Source: Pelagomonas calceolata
Lineage: Eukaryota; Sar; Pelagophyceae; Pelagomonadales; Pelagomonadaceae
Length of the DNA: 64,000 bases
Assembly: GCA_918797485.1 (NCBI GenBank)
Contig: CAKKNE010000004.1
Span: 4,712,001 to 4,776,000 of the forward strand
Direction of reading: 5' to 3'
The translations under genes were made by a program, and so were the position numbers. How positions within the stretch are numbered: the first letter of the stretch is position 1; the number at the start of each line of letters is the position of its first letter. The notes below the pieces were generated by a model. It saw only the letters and a program-made list of their open reading frames with translations. It made no database searches and was not told where the DNA came from. Below are positions 54,677 through 63,720 of the stretch, in pieces.

Positions 54677-55774
54677 TTACCCAACCTTCGCCGAGAGCCC
54701 GGCGAACCGCGTCTCGAGCCTCGCGTCGAAGTCCTCCCCGGGAAAGGGCGCCGGCATAAGCTCCGCGGGGTCGAAGTCGACGGCCTCGTCGCTCCCGTCG
54801 AGGCGAGCGAGCTCCGGCCCCGACGCGAGGAGCCGCTCCAGGGACCCGTCGCCCGCGGGCACGTACTGCGACGTGCGCAGGAGGTTCTCGTAGCGCGCGA
54901 GCGCGGCCGCCTCCTCGGCCCTATCACAATCGAGCTGCGGGTCCCAGTAGTCGTCGGGCACCGCGACGAAGGACCCGTCTTTTCGTTCATCGGCAAGCAC
55001 CTGGTCGAGCGGCCGCGCGTGGAAGGCGACGCGGAAGTTGGGAAGCCCGGGCGGCGTCACGCGCACCTCGCGGTTCGACGTGCGCGTCCAGTTCCGCCAG
55101 TTCACCTTTAGTAAAGACGTCTCCCGCAGCTGCGCCGCGAGCGCCTCCAGCTCTTCGTCGGACCCGAGCGCGACCTCGATATGCTCCCAGCCCGTCGCGT
55201 AAGCCGAGCCCTCCTTCGGCGCCGGCAGCTCGAGGAGTCGTATCCGGTGCGTGCCGACGGCCAGCGGCTCGCGCAGCCGGAAGACGCTCACGGGCCGGCC
55301 GCCGACCATGGCCTCGCCGAGCAGCTCGGCGCCGTCTTGGAGCGCCGCGCAGGAGGCGAGCTCGTACGCCTTGCCGGTCTCGACGCGCCAGCAGGCGTGG
55401 TCGACCTCCGCGGTTTCGTCCCACTCCACGCCGGCCGCGCGCACGGCGTCGAGCGCCTGGCGCGCGACGGGCGCGAGCGCCTCGGGCCGGAAGTCGTAGA
55501 GCGGCGGCGACGGCGGCGGGAGCGGTTGTTTTGGCTCGTCGTCCGCGAAGAGCGCGTCTTCTTGCTCCTTCGTGAGTTCGAGGTAGGCGAGGTCGTCGGC
55601 GAGCGCGACCGCTTGGGCGTCGGTGAGTTCATCAGCAGCTGTGGTTTCGAGCTCTTTTAAAACTTGGGCGGCTGTGAGCTTTTCCGTGATTTCGAGCGCT
55701 GGGGTACCCGTGAGCTCTTCGGCTGCTGTGGTTTCGATCGCTTCTTGCGCTTCGGCGGCTGTGAGAGCGGCCAT
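54677..55774 (-). CDS. YecM-like protein with acidic N-terminal repeats
   Basis: From ATG 55774, 365 residues. Residues 1-80 are acidic and repetitive (AAEELTG, AADELTD). Residues about 105-225 follow the bacterial YecM family of the glyoxalase/VOC fold: EVDHACWRVETGKAYELA, GAELLGEAMVGGRPVSVFRLREPL, HRIRLLELPAPKEGSAY and TGWEHIEVAL. The conserved His and Glu of that fold are present. No reaction is established for YecM. The C-terminal 130 residues are unassigned. The stop lies inside GG-GTAAGT (54680-54675), a strong donor site, so the true C-terminus may be encoded in a further exon. Divergent from the ankyrin gene at 56212. Confidence 0.65.
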   Translation of the reverse strand: MAALTAAEAQEAIETTAAEELTGTPALEITEKLTAAQVLKELETTAADELTDAQAVALADDLAYLELTKEQEDALFADDEPKQPLPPPSPPLYDFRPEALAPVARQALDAVRAAGVEWDETAEVDHACWRVETGKAYELASCAALQDGAELLGEAMVGGRPVSVFRLREPLAVGTHRIRLLELPAPKEGSAYATGWEHIEVALGSDEELEALAAQLRETSLLKVNWRNWTRTSNREVRVTPPGLPNFRVAFHARPLDQVLADERKDGSFVAVPDDYWDPQLDCDRAEEAAALARYENLLRTSQYVPAGDGSLERLLASGPELARLDGSDEAVDFDPAELMPAPFPGEDFDARLETRFAGLSAKVG

Positions 55775-56211
55775 TTTGAGTGAGTGGTCTAAGCGACGCG
55801 TTTCCCGCTGTGCCACTCAACAGAGCGCGTCGATGGGTACAACAGCGCAAATGTTACATAAACCACAATCCATTCGTTGCCGCGAAGCAGCGCGCGCCGC
55901 GTTTGAAAAGCTGGGCCTAGCGGCAGTAAGACACTAGCCAGCCATGCCAGCTGGTGCCGCAGGGCGGCTTACTGGTACTCTGAGCGGGCATAGACACAGT
56001 CTACGCGTTCACTGAACCACACGCTCCACCGCTGACAGGTTGGTTCCAGCGCAACGCGCGCCTAACTGTGTGTGTGTGACCGCACATCTCCGCCAGCCTG
56101 ACGCCGTCGTCGCCGGGCGCACATCAAGGAGGTGCGCTCGTCCCCCGGTCTGCCCGCGTTGATTTCTGGATCGCGCTGGCCACAAACGCACGAAAAAAAT
56201 AAAATAAAAAA
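55775..56211. promoter_or_regulatory. divergent promoter with palindrome copy 7
   Basis: 437 bp. The palindrome at 55917-55938 (CTAGCGGCAGTAAG then ACACTAGC) is 143 bp from the YecM-like start and 274 bp from the ankyrin start. No gene. Confidence 0.5.
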
Positions 56212-57120
56212 ATGGCGGACGACGACGAGACAGAGCAGCTCAAACAGGCCTTCCTGAAGGCCTGCGGCGCGACGGGCAGCCTCGAAGCCGCCAAGGCCGC
56301 CGCCAAAGCTTTAGGAGACGAGCCGCTCGCGAGCGTGCGCGCGAAGAATGGAGGAAGCGCGCTGCACCTCGCGGCCTTCGCGGGCCAGCTGAATACGGCG
56401 CAGTGGCTGGTCGAGCGGGGCGTACCGGTGACGGGTGTTGATGGAGGCGGCGGCACGCCCCTGCACGCGGCGTGCTTCGCGGGCAACCTCGCCGTGTGCG
56501 GCTGGCTCGCGTCGTCGGGCGCGGACATCGAAGCCGCCGACGGCCGCGGCGCGCGGCCGCTGCACGTCGCGTGCCTCGCCGGCCGCGAGCAGGTCGTCGA
56601 CCTGCTCCTGCGGCGCGGCGCGCTCAAGATGTGCAAGACGCGCGACGGCGCGACGCCCGCGGCGCTGGCCCGCAAGGCGTCGCAGAATAAATGCGCGGAC
56701 CTCGCGGAGAGCTTCAAGCGGCCGGCCCGGGCAGCGGCGGCGCCGGCTCCGGTTGTGAAGCGACCGCGGCCCGCGCCCGTGCCTGTGCCGCGCGCCGGCC
56801 CGCCACCACCGGCGCCGCCACCACTCGGCGCGCTGCAGGCGCAAATGCTCGGTATCCAGCCGGTAGCCCCGCAGCCCGCGGCGCCGCCACTCGCCGCCGC
56901 GGTCGCGGCCGTGCCCCAGGTTCAGGCGCCGCCGCCGACGACCGCGCGCCTCGGCGTGACGCCCTCCCAGGCCACGGACAGCTTTGTGCCCGTCTCGGCC
57001 AAGGCACAGAACGACACGGCGCGCGAGCACATGGCGCAGCAGGCCATGGAGAAGATGGGGCGGCGCGGCGTCGCGATGCGCGTGCCAACTTGGTTGCAGC
57101 CGGGCGACCGGCTGGCGTAA
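56212..57120 (+). CDS. ankyrin-repeat protein with Pro/Ala-rich tail
   Basis: 302 residues. Three to four ankyrin repeats span about 40-165: GGSALHLAAFAGQLNTAQWLVERGVPV, GGTPLHAACFAGNLAVCGWLASSGADI and GARPLHVACLAGREQVVDLLLRRGA. Residues 175-260 are Pro/Ala-rich and probably unstructured. The last 40 residues (TDSFVPVSAKAQNDTAREHMAQQAMEKMGRRG) look helical. There is no leader or membrane segment; it is likely a cytosolic or nuclear adaptor. Confidence 0.75.
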   Translation: MADDDETEQLKQAFLKACGATGSLEAAKAAAKALGDEPLASVRAKNGGSALHLAAFAGQLNTAQWLVERGVPVTGVDGGGGTPLHAACFAGNLAVCGWLASSGADIEAADGRGARPLHVACLAGREQVVDLLLRRGALKMCKTRDGATPAALARKASQNKCADLAESFKRPARAAAAPAPVVKRPRPAPVPVPRAGPPPPAPPPLGALQAQMLGIQPVAPQPAAPPLAAAVAAVPQVQAPPPTTARLGVTPSQATDSFVPVSAKAQNDTAREHMAQQAMEKMGRRGVAMRVPTWLQPGDRLA

Positions 57121-57285
57121 TAATGTAATGAATTTTCTGGGGTTCGTCGAAACGCGTCGCGCCGATGGCGTCAAGTGGTGCACGGCCGTACGGAGCTAGC
57201 GTGTCGACACACTAGCTTCACTCAACAGCGCTGCTCAGGCTTCAGGGTCTTCAGCCCTGGAAAGACGCAAGGAGTCGAAACAAGA
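57121..57285. promoter_or_regulatory. short spacer with introner core and palindrome copy 8
   Basis: 57156-57171 is the reverse core GTCGCGCCGATGGCGT. 57195-57216 is the most symmetric palindrome of the set, GCTAGCGTGTCGAC then ACACTAGC, 70 bp before the ATG at 57286. Confidence 0.55.
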
Positions 57286-59305
57286 ATGGGGGGCGAGATC
57301 GCCAGCAGCCCCGCGCGGTCGCCCCGCGAGCTGGCACCCCTACCCAGCAGCCCGGGCAGCAGCCCGGCCCGCGAGGCGCTCCGCCGGGCCCTCAATGGCG
57401 ACAACGAGCAGCCCAACCTGGCGCTGGCCCCCCTCCGGTGGAACATCGAGAAGGAGCGCCGGGCGCGCGGCGCGGCGCTAAAGAGCGCCGAGGCGACGTT
57501 CGACGCCGAAGCGGCCCGCCGCCGCGCTGGCTTTGATGCGAGTAAACGGGCGCGGGACCACGCCGTGGCCGAGCGGCGCGCGGCCGCGCAGCGCGACGGG
57601 CTCAAGGTTGCGCCCAAGCGCTTCGACCGCGCGCGCCAGGCGATCGCGACGCTGCGGCGCGTCGGGCGCAAGGACGAGGCCTCGCGGCGCACGCGGAAGC
57701 TGAGGAGTATGGAACGCGACTACTGGCAGCAGGTCTCCGGTGTCCAATTCGAGGCGGCCGAGGCGGACGCGTCGAGGCGATTTAATCACGACTTCGAGGC
57801 GAAACAATCAGCTAAGGCCGCAGCCTTCCACAAGACGCGCACGAAATTGGCCAACCAGGTCGACGAGGGCGTCAAGCGGGTCTACCGCGCGAACCCGCGG
57901 ACCGTAGATGATGAAATGTGGCGCGCCGCGCATTACGCGAAGCACGGCGACGCGACGAAATTGGGCTACATGCTGGATTTGCATGGTGAGTCGGAAGTCC
58001 ATAGGCGCGACCCGGACAGCGCCTGGACGCCTTTATTTTTCGCGGCGCAGGGCGGCCACGCAGCCTGCGTCCGCCTGCTTTGCGCGCGCGGCGCGGACGT
58101 GAAAATAAGAGATCCGCGGCGCCGGACGCCTTTGCATGTTGCGGCGGCGTTCGGGTCGGCGGCGGCCTGCGCGGGTTTGATTGAGGCGGGTGCGGACGTG
58201 GGCGCCGTCGACGATCAAGATTTGACGCCGCCGGAGGTCGCGGAGTCGCGGGGCAAGACTGATGTGGCGGAGTTTCTGCGGCAGTTCGACACGACGCGCT
58301 CCGAGGGACCTCCACGATCGATCAAAGCGGAGGCCGCGGCGACGGACGGCGTCTCGACGGCGCTGCGGGCGCTCGCGTTCAAGGAGAAGGCCTTCGGCCG
58401 GGACTACCACGGCCTCGCGCCGACGCTCCAGAAGCTCGCCCACGCCTACAAGGCGGCCGGCGACGTCATCGGCAACCGGCAGACGCTCGAGCGGGCCGCG
58501 CTGCTTGCCTCGAAGCACTACGGCGACGAGCACGCGCTCACGGCGGCCGCCTACAACAACCTCGGGGCGGCCTGCCACCGCTGCGGCGAGCACGACGACG
58601 CCTGCGCGGCCTTCGCCAAGGCGCTCAAGGTCGCCCACGAGGCGCGGGGCGGCCGCGCGTTCCACCCCGCCGAGCCGCGCGAGGCCTTCGACCAGGTCCT
58701 GGTGCCGCTGCGGAACCTGGCTCTCCACACGCTACAGCGAGGTGACATTCGACAGGCCTTACCTTTATTGGAGCACGTCGTCGCGTTGCTGACAACCCTC
58801 CACGACCCGAATCTGAGACCTGGCGTTCCAAAACACGCCCCGTCGTCCACGGAATCGTTCCTCGCGGTCGGCACCTGTATGGAAATCAACCAGTGCGTCG
58901 GGTGCAACCGGGAGGCGATGACGAACGCGCCGTAAAATATTGATTTCCACACAGGTCGATACGACGCCTGTGGAAAGCGTGGCGCTGGTGCCCGCGCTCG
59001 TGACGCTGTCCTACGCGTACTTGCTTGATAAAAATTACGAGGGCTGCCGTCGCGAGCTCGACCGCGCCCTGAAGATCCTGACGACGCACGAGGGGGAGAA
59101 AGCCGCGTCGACGACGCTGGTCCGCGAGCACCTGGGCCTGCTCGCGTACTACGAGGAGGACTTCGAGGAGGCCCAGAAGCATTTCCGGGACGTCCACGAC
59201 ATCCTCGTGGCGCACGGCCGCGCGGCGGACGACGAGGACGTCGTCCGCCAGCTCGAGAACCTCGCGACGGCGACGTGTCGAACCGGGCCGAGGACCTGGG
59301 CCTAG
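57286..59305 (+). CDS. ankyrin plus TPR protein (two exons, introner at the junction)
   Basis: Exons 57286-58866 and 58955-59305, 643 residues. The start MGGEIASSP could be myristoylated. Residues 80-205 are charged and probably coiled-coil. Ankyrin repeats occupy about 207-335 (SAWTPLFFAAQGGHAACVRLLCARGADV, RTPLHVAAAFGSAAACAGLIEAGADV). TPRs of the kinesin-light-chain type follow from about 364 (TLQKLAHAYKAAGDVIGNRQTLERAALLA; AYNNLGAACHRCGEHDDACAAFAKALKVA) and continue across the intron into SYAYLLDKNYEGCRRELDRALKIL. Without splicing, the frame ends at an early stop (58933). A scaffold role is likely. Convergent with the next gene, stops 19 bp apart. Confidence 0.8.
58867..58954 (+). mobile_element. 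introner, clearest example in the window
   Basis: 88 nt. Left target copy GTCGGCAC (source of the GT donor), element CTGTATGGAAATCAA ... TTGATTTCCACACAG (source of the AG acceptor), right copy GTCGATAC. The TIRs match over about 14 of 15 bases. Removal restores one target copy and leaves the frame intact (phase 0). Confidence 0.85.
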
Positions 59306-59324
59306 GTAATTACTGTTGTTTGTG

Positions 59325-59951
59325 TTACTCGGGCCGATCCATCCAGGGCGCCGCCCGGTAGCCGCGCACGCGGCCCGGCTCCTGGGGCGGATAGAACCTG
59401 CCCTCCTTCACCGTGACCTCGGCGTTGTACCGCTGCTGCTTCAGGTTCGCCTCGAAGTCGTGCATGTTCGGCGGCGTCTTCATGCGCTCGAGTCGTGGTG
59501 GCTCGACGACCGGCTGCGGGTGGTGCTTCGGGTGGCTGTGCCAGGGCGCCGGCGGCGTCTTCACGCGCGGCACCATGTAGCCGCCCTTGAGCGGGTCGCT
59601 CGGCTCGGGCCGCTCGGGCTTCGCGTAGGCGTTGTACCACTCCCCGAGCTCCGGCATCGTCCACAGGCACTTGTCCTGCAGCGAGTACACCCTTATGTCG
59701 TACTGCCGGTCCGGCGGCCGCAGCTGCGCCTCGGGCTCCTTCTGGATCTTGTAGCCGTTCCGCCAGCCGTTCAGCTTGAGCGTCGTCTTCTTCTTGTCCC
59801 GTTTTATGCGCTGCTGCGCCCGCAGCGCCGCCTGCTTCTCGCGGATGCGCAGGACCTCGTCCATCTTGCCCACGATTTCCTTCTCGCGCTTCGCCTGCGC
59901 CTTGAGGAACTTCTCGGGGTAGACGACCTTGTAGGACACGCCCATCTGCAT
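59325..59951 (-). CDS. charged protein of unknown function
   Basis: 208 residues starting MQMGVSYKVVYPEKFLKAQ. A basic, likely coiled-coil helix (KREKEIVGKMDEVLRIREKQAALRAQ) is followed by a proline-rich region with conserved-looking aromatic motifs (YDIRVYSLQDKCLWTMPELGEWYNAY, HDFEANLKQQRYNAEVTVKEGRFYPP). No family recognised. Even composition and good codon use support it as real. No leader. Confidence 0.6.
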   Translation of the reverse strand: MQMGVSYKVVYPEKFLKAQAKREKEIVGKMDEVLRIREKQAALRAQQRIKRDKKKTTLKLNGWRNGYKIQKEPEAQLRPPDRQYDIRVYSLQDKCLWTMPELGEWYNAYAKPERPEPSDPLKGGYMVPRVKTPPAPWHSHPKHHPQPVVEPPRLERMKTPPNMHDFEANLKQQRYNAEVTVKEGRFYPPQEPGRVRGYRAAPWMDRPE

Positions 59952-60299
59952 GGTGGCTGCTTATGGGGTGCCCAGAGGCTGGTGACAACGGCTTGTGTGT
60001 CGTGCGAGCTGCCCCGACGACCGATGCTTAAGTGTCCGCAGCTGTGCGGAGACGTAGGCCGCGTAGCGGCAAGGAGAGGATGGGGCGTTGGAGAGGCAGG
60101 CCGGCCCCGCACGCACGTCTCCGACGGTCACATCGCATCTATCGGAGCCGTACCGCGTACGGATCGATACCGCCGGAGCAGCGCGCCATTGCGCCCGGAA
60201 GCCGCCGCCGCGAGACGCGGCGCGATCATGACTCTACTGACGCCTAACCGAGGCGGCGAGCATGGCGAGACATTCTTACTACTAGAAGCAACAAACAGG
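59952..60299. other. spacer
   Basis: 348 bp between two minus-strand genes, presumably the promoter of the 59951 start and the 3' flank of the glycosyltransferase-like gene. Nothing notable seen. Confidence 0.3.
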
Positions 60300-61229
60300 C
60301 TAGCAGAGGCCCTTCCGGTATTTCCGGAGGCCGTCGACGTGGCCGGAGCCGAGGGACCGGTTCCCGCAGAGCTCCGCCCGGCACATGGGCACGAGGTGCT
60401 GCTGCACGTTCCAGACGCACGGGTCGACCTGGGCCGGCCGCCAGCGCCGATCCGCCAGCGCGTCGTACTGCTGGTAGAAGAACCAGTAGAAGAAGCCCTG
60501 GACGCGCGGGTCCCACTTGTGGTGTAGGGGGCCCCACGGGGTTTTGTTCCAGCCCGTATAATCGACGGTGGCCGTCGAGAGCGCTTCCAACAAGGCATCT
60601 CGCAGGGACCGGGACGGCGGCACGACGAGCAGCGCGCCGTTCACCATGGACATGGGCGCGCGCGTCGTGATGACGTGGCCGTCCGCCGCGCAGTCGAAGA
60701 GCGGCCCGAACTTCCCGAAGTCGTCCAGGTCGTAGTCGTTATCCACGACCATGATGGCGTCGTACTCGTCGTAGCCCATCGGCACGAACTTCAGGAACTC
60801 GCGCGCGCCGCAGCAGCCGCCGCTCTCGACGGGCACGCCCTTGCTCAGGTTCGGGGGCACGACCCAGTCGCTGTACCTTATATCAATGCCCGCCTTCTTC
60901 ATCCCGTTGACGTTCGCCTCCGGGAAGGGCACGTTCTGCAGGTCCCGCCGCGGCAGGACGAAGATCGCGTCGACGCCGGCCGCCCGCGCCCGCTTCGCCA
61001 GCCGCTCGCGATGCTTCACGAAGCCCTGGAGCGTCGCCGACGTGTCGCCGTGCGCGTCGAAGACCGAGACGATCGCCTTGCGCCGCGCCGCGCCGCGTCG
61101 ACACGTCGAGAGGTCGAGGCACGGCGCCGCTCGGTCGTGCGCCGCGCAGCGCCAGCCGGGCTCGACCCAGCCGGGGTCCATGCGGTCGGCCGCTGCCAGG
61201 CTGGTGGCTGCCCAGAGGAGGCGCCACAT
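60300..61229 (-). CDS. secretory glycosyltransferase-like protein (GT8/GT-A type)
   Basis: 309 residues. MWRLLWAATSLAAADRM is a signal peptide. The core resembles GT-A nucleotide-sugar transferases such as glycogenin/GT8: RKAIVSVFDAHGDTSATLQGFVKHRERLAKRARAAGVDAIFVL, YDAIMVVDNDYDLDDFG with a D-N-D metal motif, MSMVNGALLVVPPSRSLRDALLEAL and VQGFFYWFFYQQYDAL. Cysteines are frequent (about ten), fitting an oxidising compartment. It probably acts in the ER or Golgi. The exact family and sugar are not established. Confidence 0.65.
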   Translation of the reverse strand: MWRLLWAATSLAAADRMDPGWVEPGWRCAAHDRAAPCLDLSTCRRGAARRKAIVSVFDAHGDTSATLQGFVKHRERLAKRARAAGVDAIFVLPRRDLQNVPFPEANVNGMKKAGIDIRYSDWVVPPNLSKGVPVESGGCCGAREFLKFVPMGYDEYDAIMVVDNDYDLDDFGKFGPLFDCAADGHVITTRAPMSMVNGALLVVPPSRSLRDALLEALSTATVDYTGWNKTPWGPLHHKWDPRVQGFFYWFFYQQYDALADRRWRPAQVDPCVWNVQQHLVPMCRAELCGNRSLGSGHVDGLRKYRKGLC

Positions 61230-61618
61230 CGTGCGAGCTATCGGCAGCCCTTCTGCATCTTTTTTGTGCTCATACAGAGCAAAATGCGGTCACGCAGACC
61301 CGCGCTGGCCGGGTGGAGGCTCTAAGCACTCAAGCTGCAAAAGTTTTGCGCAGACTCAGTGACGGGTTTTGTGCATTGGCGCACGAAGCCATGAGGCGCC
61401 CGCCCGAGGCCTCGCAGGCGCGATACGGATAGCTCCGGGCGGCGCGCTCCGTCCACATTTTGCGCGGGGCTAGGCTGCCCAACACTTTGATTGCTGGACA
61501 TTTGCCGCTGCCCCGGCACCGCAGGGAGCCAGCAGCGCGCCGAACATGCGACGCTGACTCCGATCCGACGCCGACCCCGATCGCAGCGGCAGGCTGGTCG
61601 TCGAGGCTGCCTAGACAG
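61230..61618. promoter_or_regulatory. divergent promoter region
   Basis: 390 bp between divergent starts. No palindrome or core motif found; nothing else supported. Confidence 0.3.
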
Positions 61619-63658
61619 ATGGTCTGGCAGCTGGACCCGGCGGCGGCGGCGCCGCGCGAGCGCGGCCGCTATGCGGCGCCGGAGCCGCCGCTCCAGCAGT
61701 ACGAGCTCCGCCGGAGCACGCCGCAGGAGCTCGTCGCGCGCGAGCGCGCGCGGAGCGAGCTCGCCGCGCGCGAGCGCGCGCGGTCCCTCTCGGACTCTGC
61801 GCGGGGCGAGCTCGTCACGCGCACCGAGGAGACGCGCGGCCCTGGACGGGGCCACTGGACGGATTTCACGCCGCCGCAGACGCAGCGGGGCGGCGCCGCG
61901 GCGGCGCCGCGCGACGAAGTCCCACAACGAAGCCCACCCGCGCCGTCGCCCAAGGCGCCGCCGCGGCCGCACAACCCTGATTTGATCGTGATCCACGTCT
62001 GCGACGAGGCGCGAAAGGTGTCGCGGGACTTCGCGTGCGACCGCGTGGTTTTGCTAAGGGAGATGCGCTACTTCCGGAGTTATCTGGGAGGCGGCGACGC
62101 GTGCGAGGACATCGACATATCCGTGCACTGCGACGTGCACATCTTCGAGTGGCTCGTGCAGTGGATCCACTCGCCGAACAAGCCGCCGCCGCTCGACGCG
62201 TCGAGCGTCGTCTCGATTCTTATTAGCTCCGAGTTCCTCGAGATGGCGAACTTGGTGGAGCACTGCCTGAAGTTCATGGCGGCGCACGTCGGCGAAATCT
62301 TGGAGATGCCCATCGACCTGGCCTGCGTCTCCGACGCGCTCGTCCAGCGCCTCGCGGCGCTGTGCCCCGCCGAGGTTTTGTGTGACTTGACGGACGCCAA
62401 GGATAAGTTGCTGCCCAAGCTGTACAAGCGGCGCCTGGAGCTGGACTTTCGGCACTCCTCGAAGGCGAACAAGCGCGACATTTTGAAATGTCGCCACTGC
62501 GACCGCCTCTACCCGGCCTGGGCCCAAACTAAATTATCCTGTGCGAAGGCGCCGCCGCGGATTGATAGGCGGGGGCACCTCTGCCTGCGCCACGAGCCTG
62601 TTGAAGAAAGGTGGTCCCTCACGGAGTACGTCGGCGAGCTCCACGCGGCGGGCATGCCCTGGGAGGAGGTCTACTGGACCATGTGGGCCGCGACGCACAT
62701 TTTCCGGTGCACGGCCTGCGACGAGTGGTTCGGCGCCGCGGATATGGAGAATTGCCGCCACCACCCGGGGCCGCAGGAATTTACAGATGACCATGCGCTC
62801 CGGGGAAAATACGCGTGCTGCGGCGCGGAGTGCCTGCGCTTCGCGGCCGGCGCCGTCGCGAAGGGCTGCGCGGCGCGGCGGCACGCCGTCTCGTCCATCG
62901 ACGGCTCGGCTTCACCGCAAACGCTGGCGCTGCTCGAGAAGCGCGACTGGGCCCGCACCGTTGAGCAAGAGGAGCCTGCAGAAAGGGCGTCGTCGTCCGA
63001 GCGCAGCCGCGCGCCGACGCCGGTGCCCGAGCCGCCCGAGCCCGCGCCCGTGGTCGTGCGGCCCCCGGAGCCCGCCGCGGAGCCCGCCGAGGAGCGGCCG
63101 GAGTCCCAGGAGCGGCCGGCGTCCCAGGAGAGAGCCGAGAAGCCCGAGGAGCCCAGGCTCGCGGCGAAGGTCGAGAAGAAGATCCGGAAGAAGGGCGCCG
63201 CCAAGAAGAAGCTCGCGAACGCCGTCAGGAAGGCTAACGGTGCGGTCAAGAAGAAGCTCGACCTCGCCGCGGCCGCCGCGAAGGCCCTCGAGGACGAGGC
63301 CGCGCGGAAGAAAGCGATGGCGGCGAAGGCGAAGGCCGCGGCGGAGCGCGCGCGGCGCCTCTTCTCGGTCTTCGGCGCGGCGCCGGACGGTGTGCATGCG
63401 CCGATGGACCACGAGCACCCGCTCGCGCGCGGCAAGGCCGCGAAACGGAGCGACGACGCCGCGGCGCTGTCGCCGCGGCGGCGCCGCGCCTACGAGATGG
63501 ACTGCGGCTGGCGCCTCGAGGACCAGGAGCGCATGGGCCAGCTGGCCCGGGCGTTGGTCGAGAGGCGGACGCCGCTCGCGGGCGCGCTCGCACGCGCGGA
63601 TCAGCAGGACGAGGAGGTCAAGGTCGAGAAGAAGGCCGAGGCGAAGCGGTGGCGGTAG
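61619..63658 (+). CDS. SANBR/KIAA1841-like BTB-domain protein
   Basis: From ATG 61619, 679 residues. Residues 1-115 are charged and low-complexity. Residues about 118-230 form a BTB domain of the SANBR (KIAA1841) type: LIVIHVCDEARKVSRDFACDRVVLLREMRYF, DIDISVHCDVHIFEWLVQWIHS and VVSILISSEFLEMANLVEHCLKFM. The C-terminal extension seen in SANBR also continues here, with paired cysteines CRHC, an EVYWTMWAATHIFRCTACDEWF stretch and CRHH. The tail is Pro/Glu-rich, then Lys/Ala-rich helix. Human SANBR regulates class-switch recombination and represses transcription; here the SANT part is not recognised. A nuclear adaptor role is likely. Confidence 0.8.
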   Translation: MVWQLDPAAAAPRERGRYAAPEPPLQQYELRRSTPQELVARERARSELAARERARSLSDSARGELVTRTEETRGPGRGHWTDFTPPQTQRGGAAAAPRDEVPQRSPPAPSPKAPPRPHNPDLIVIHVCDEARKVSRDFACDRVVLLREMRYFRSYLGGGDACEDIDISVHCDVHIFEWLVQWIHSPNKPPPLDASSVVSILISSEFLEMANLVEHCLKFMAAHVGEILEMPIDLACVSDALVQRLAALCPAEVLCDLTDAKDKLLPKLYKRRLELDFRHSSKANKRDILKCRHCDRLYPAWAQTKLSCAKAPPRIDRRGHLCLRHEPVEERWSLTEYVGELHAAGMPWEEVYWTMWAATHIFRCTACDEWFGAADMENCRHHPGPQEFTDDHALRGKYACCGAECLRFAAGAVAKGCAARRHAVSSIDGSASPQTLALLEKRDWARTVEQEEPAERASSSERSRAPTPVPEPPEPAPVVVRPPEPAAEPAEERPESQERPASQERAEKPEEPRLAAKVEKKIRKKGAAKKKLANAVRKANGAVKKKLDLAAAAAKALEDEAARKKAMAAKAKAAAERARRLFSVFGAAPDGVHAPMDHEHPLARGKAAKRSDDAAALSPRRRRAYEMDCGWRLEDQERMGQLARALVERRTPLAGALARADQQDEEVKVEKKAEAKRWR

Positions 63659-63697
63659 TAGTCCTGAGAGGTTATCTTAAGTTGTTCAAATGGTGAC

Positions 63698-63720
63698 GCT
63701 AGCGGCCGGTAAGACACTAG
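63698..63720. repeat. promoter-associated palindrome, copy 9
   Basis: GCTAGCGGCCGGTAAG then ACACTAG, 199 bp upstream of the start at 63919 and 40 bp after the SANBR-like stop. Confidence 0.6.
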
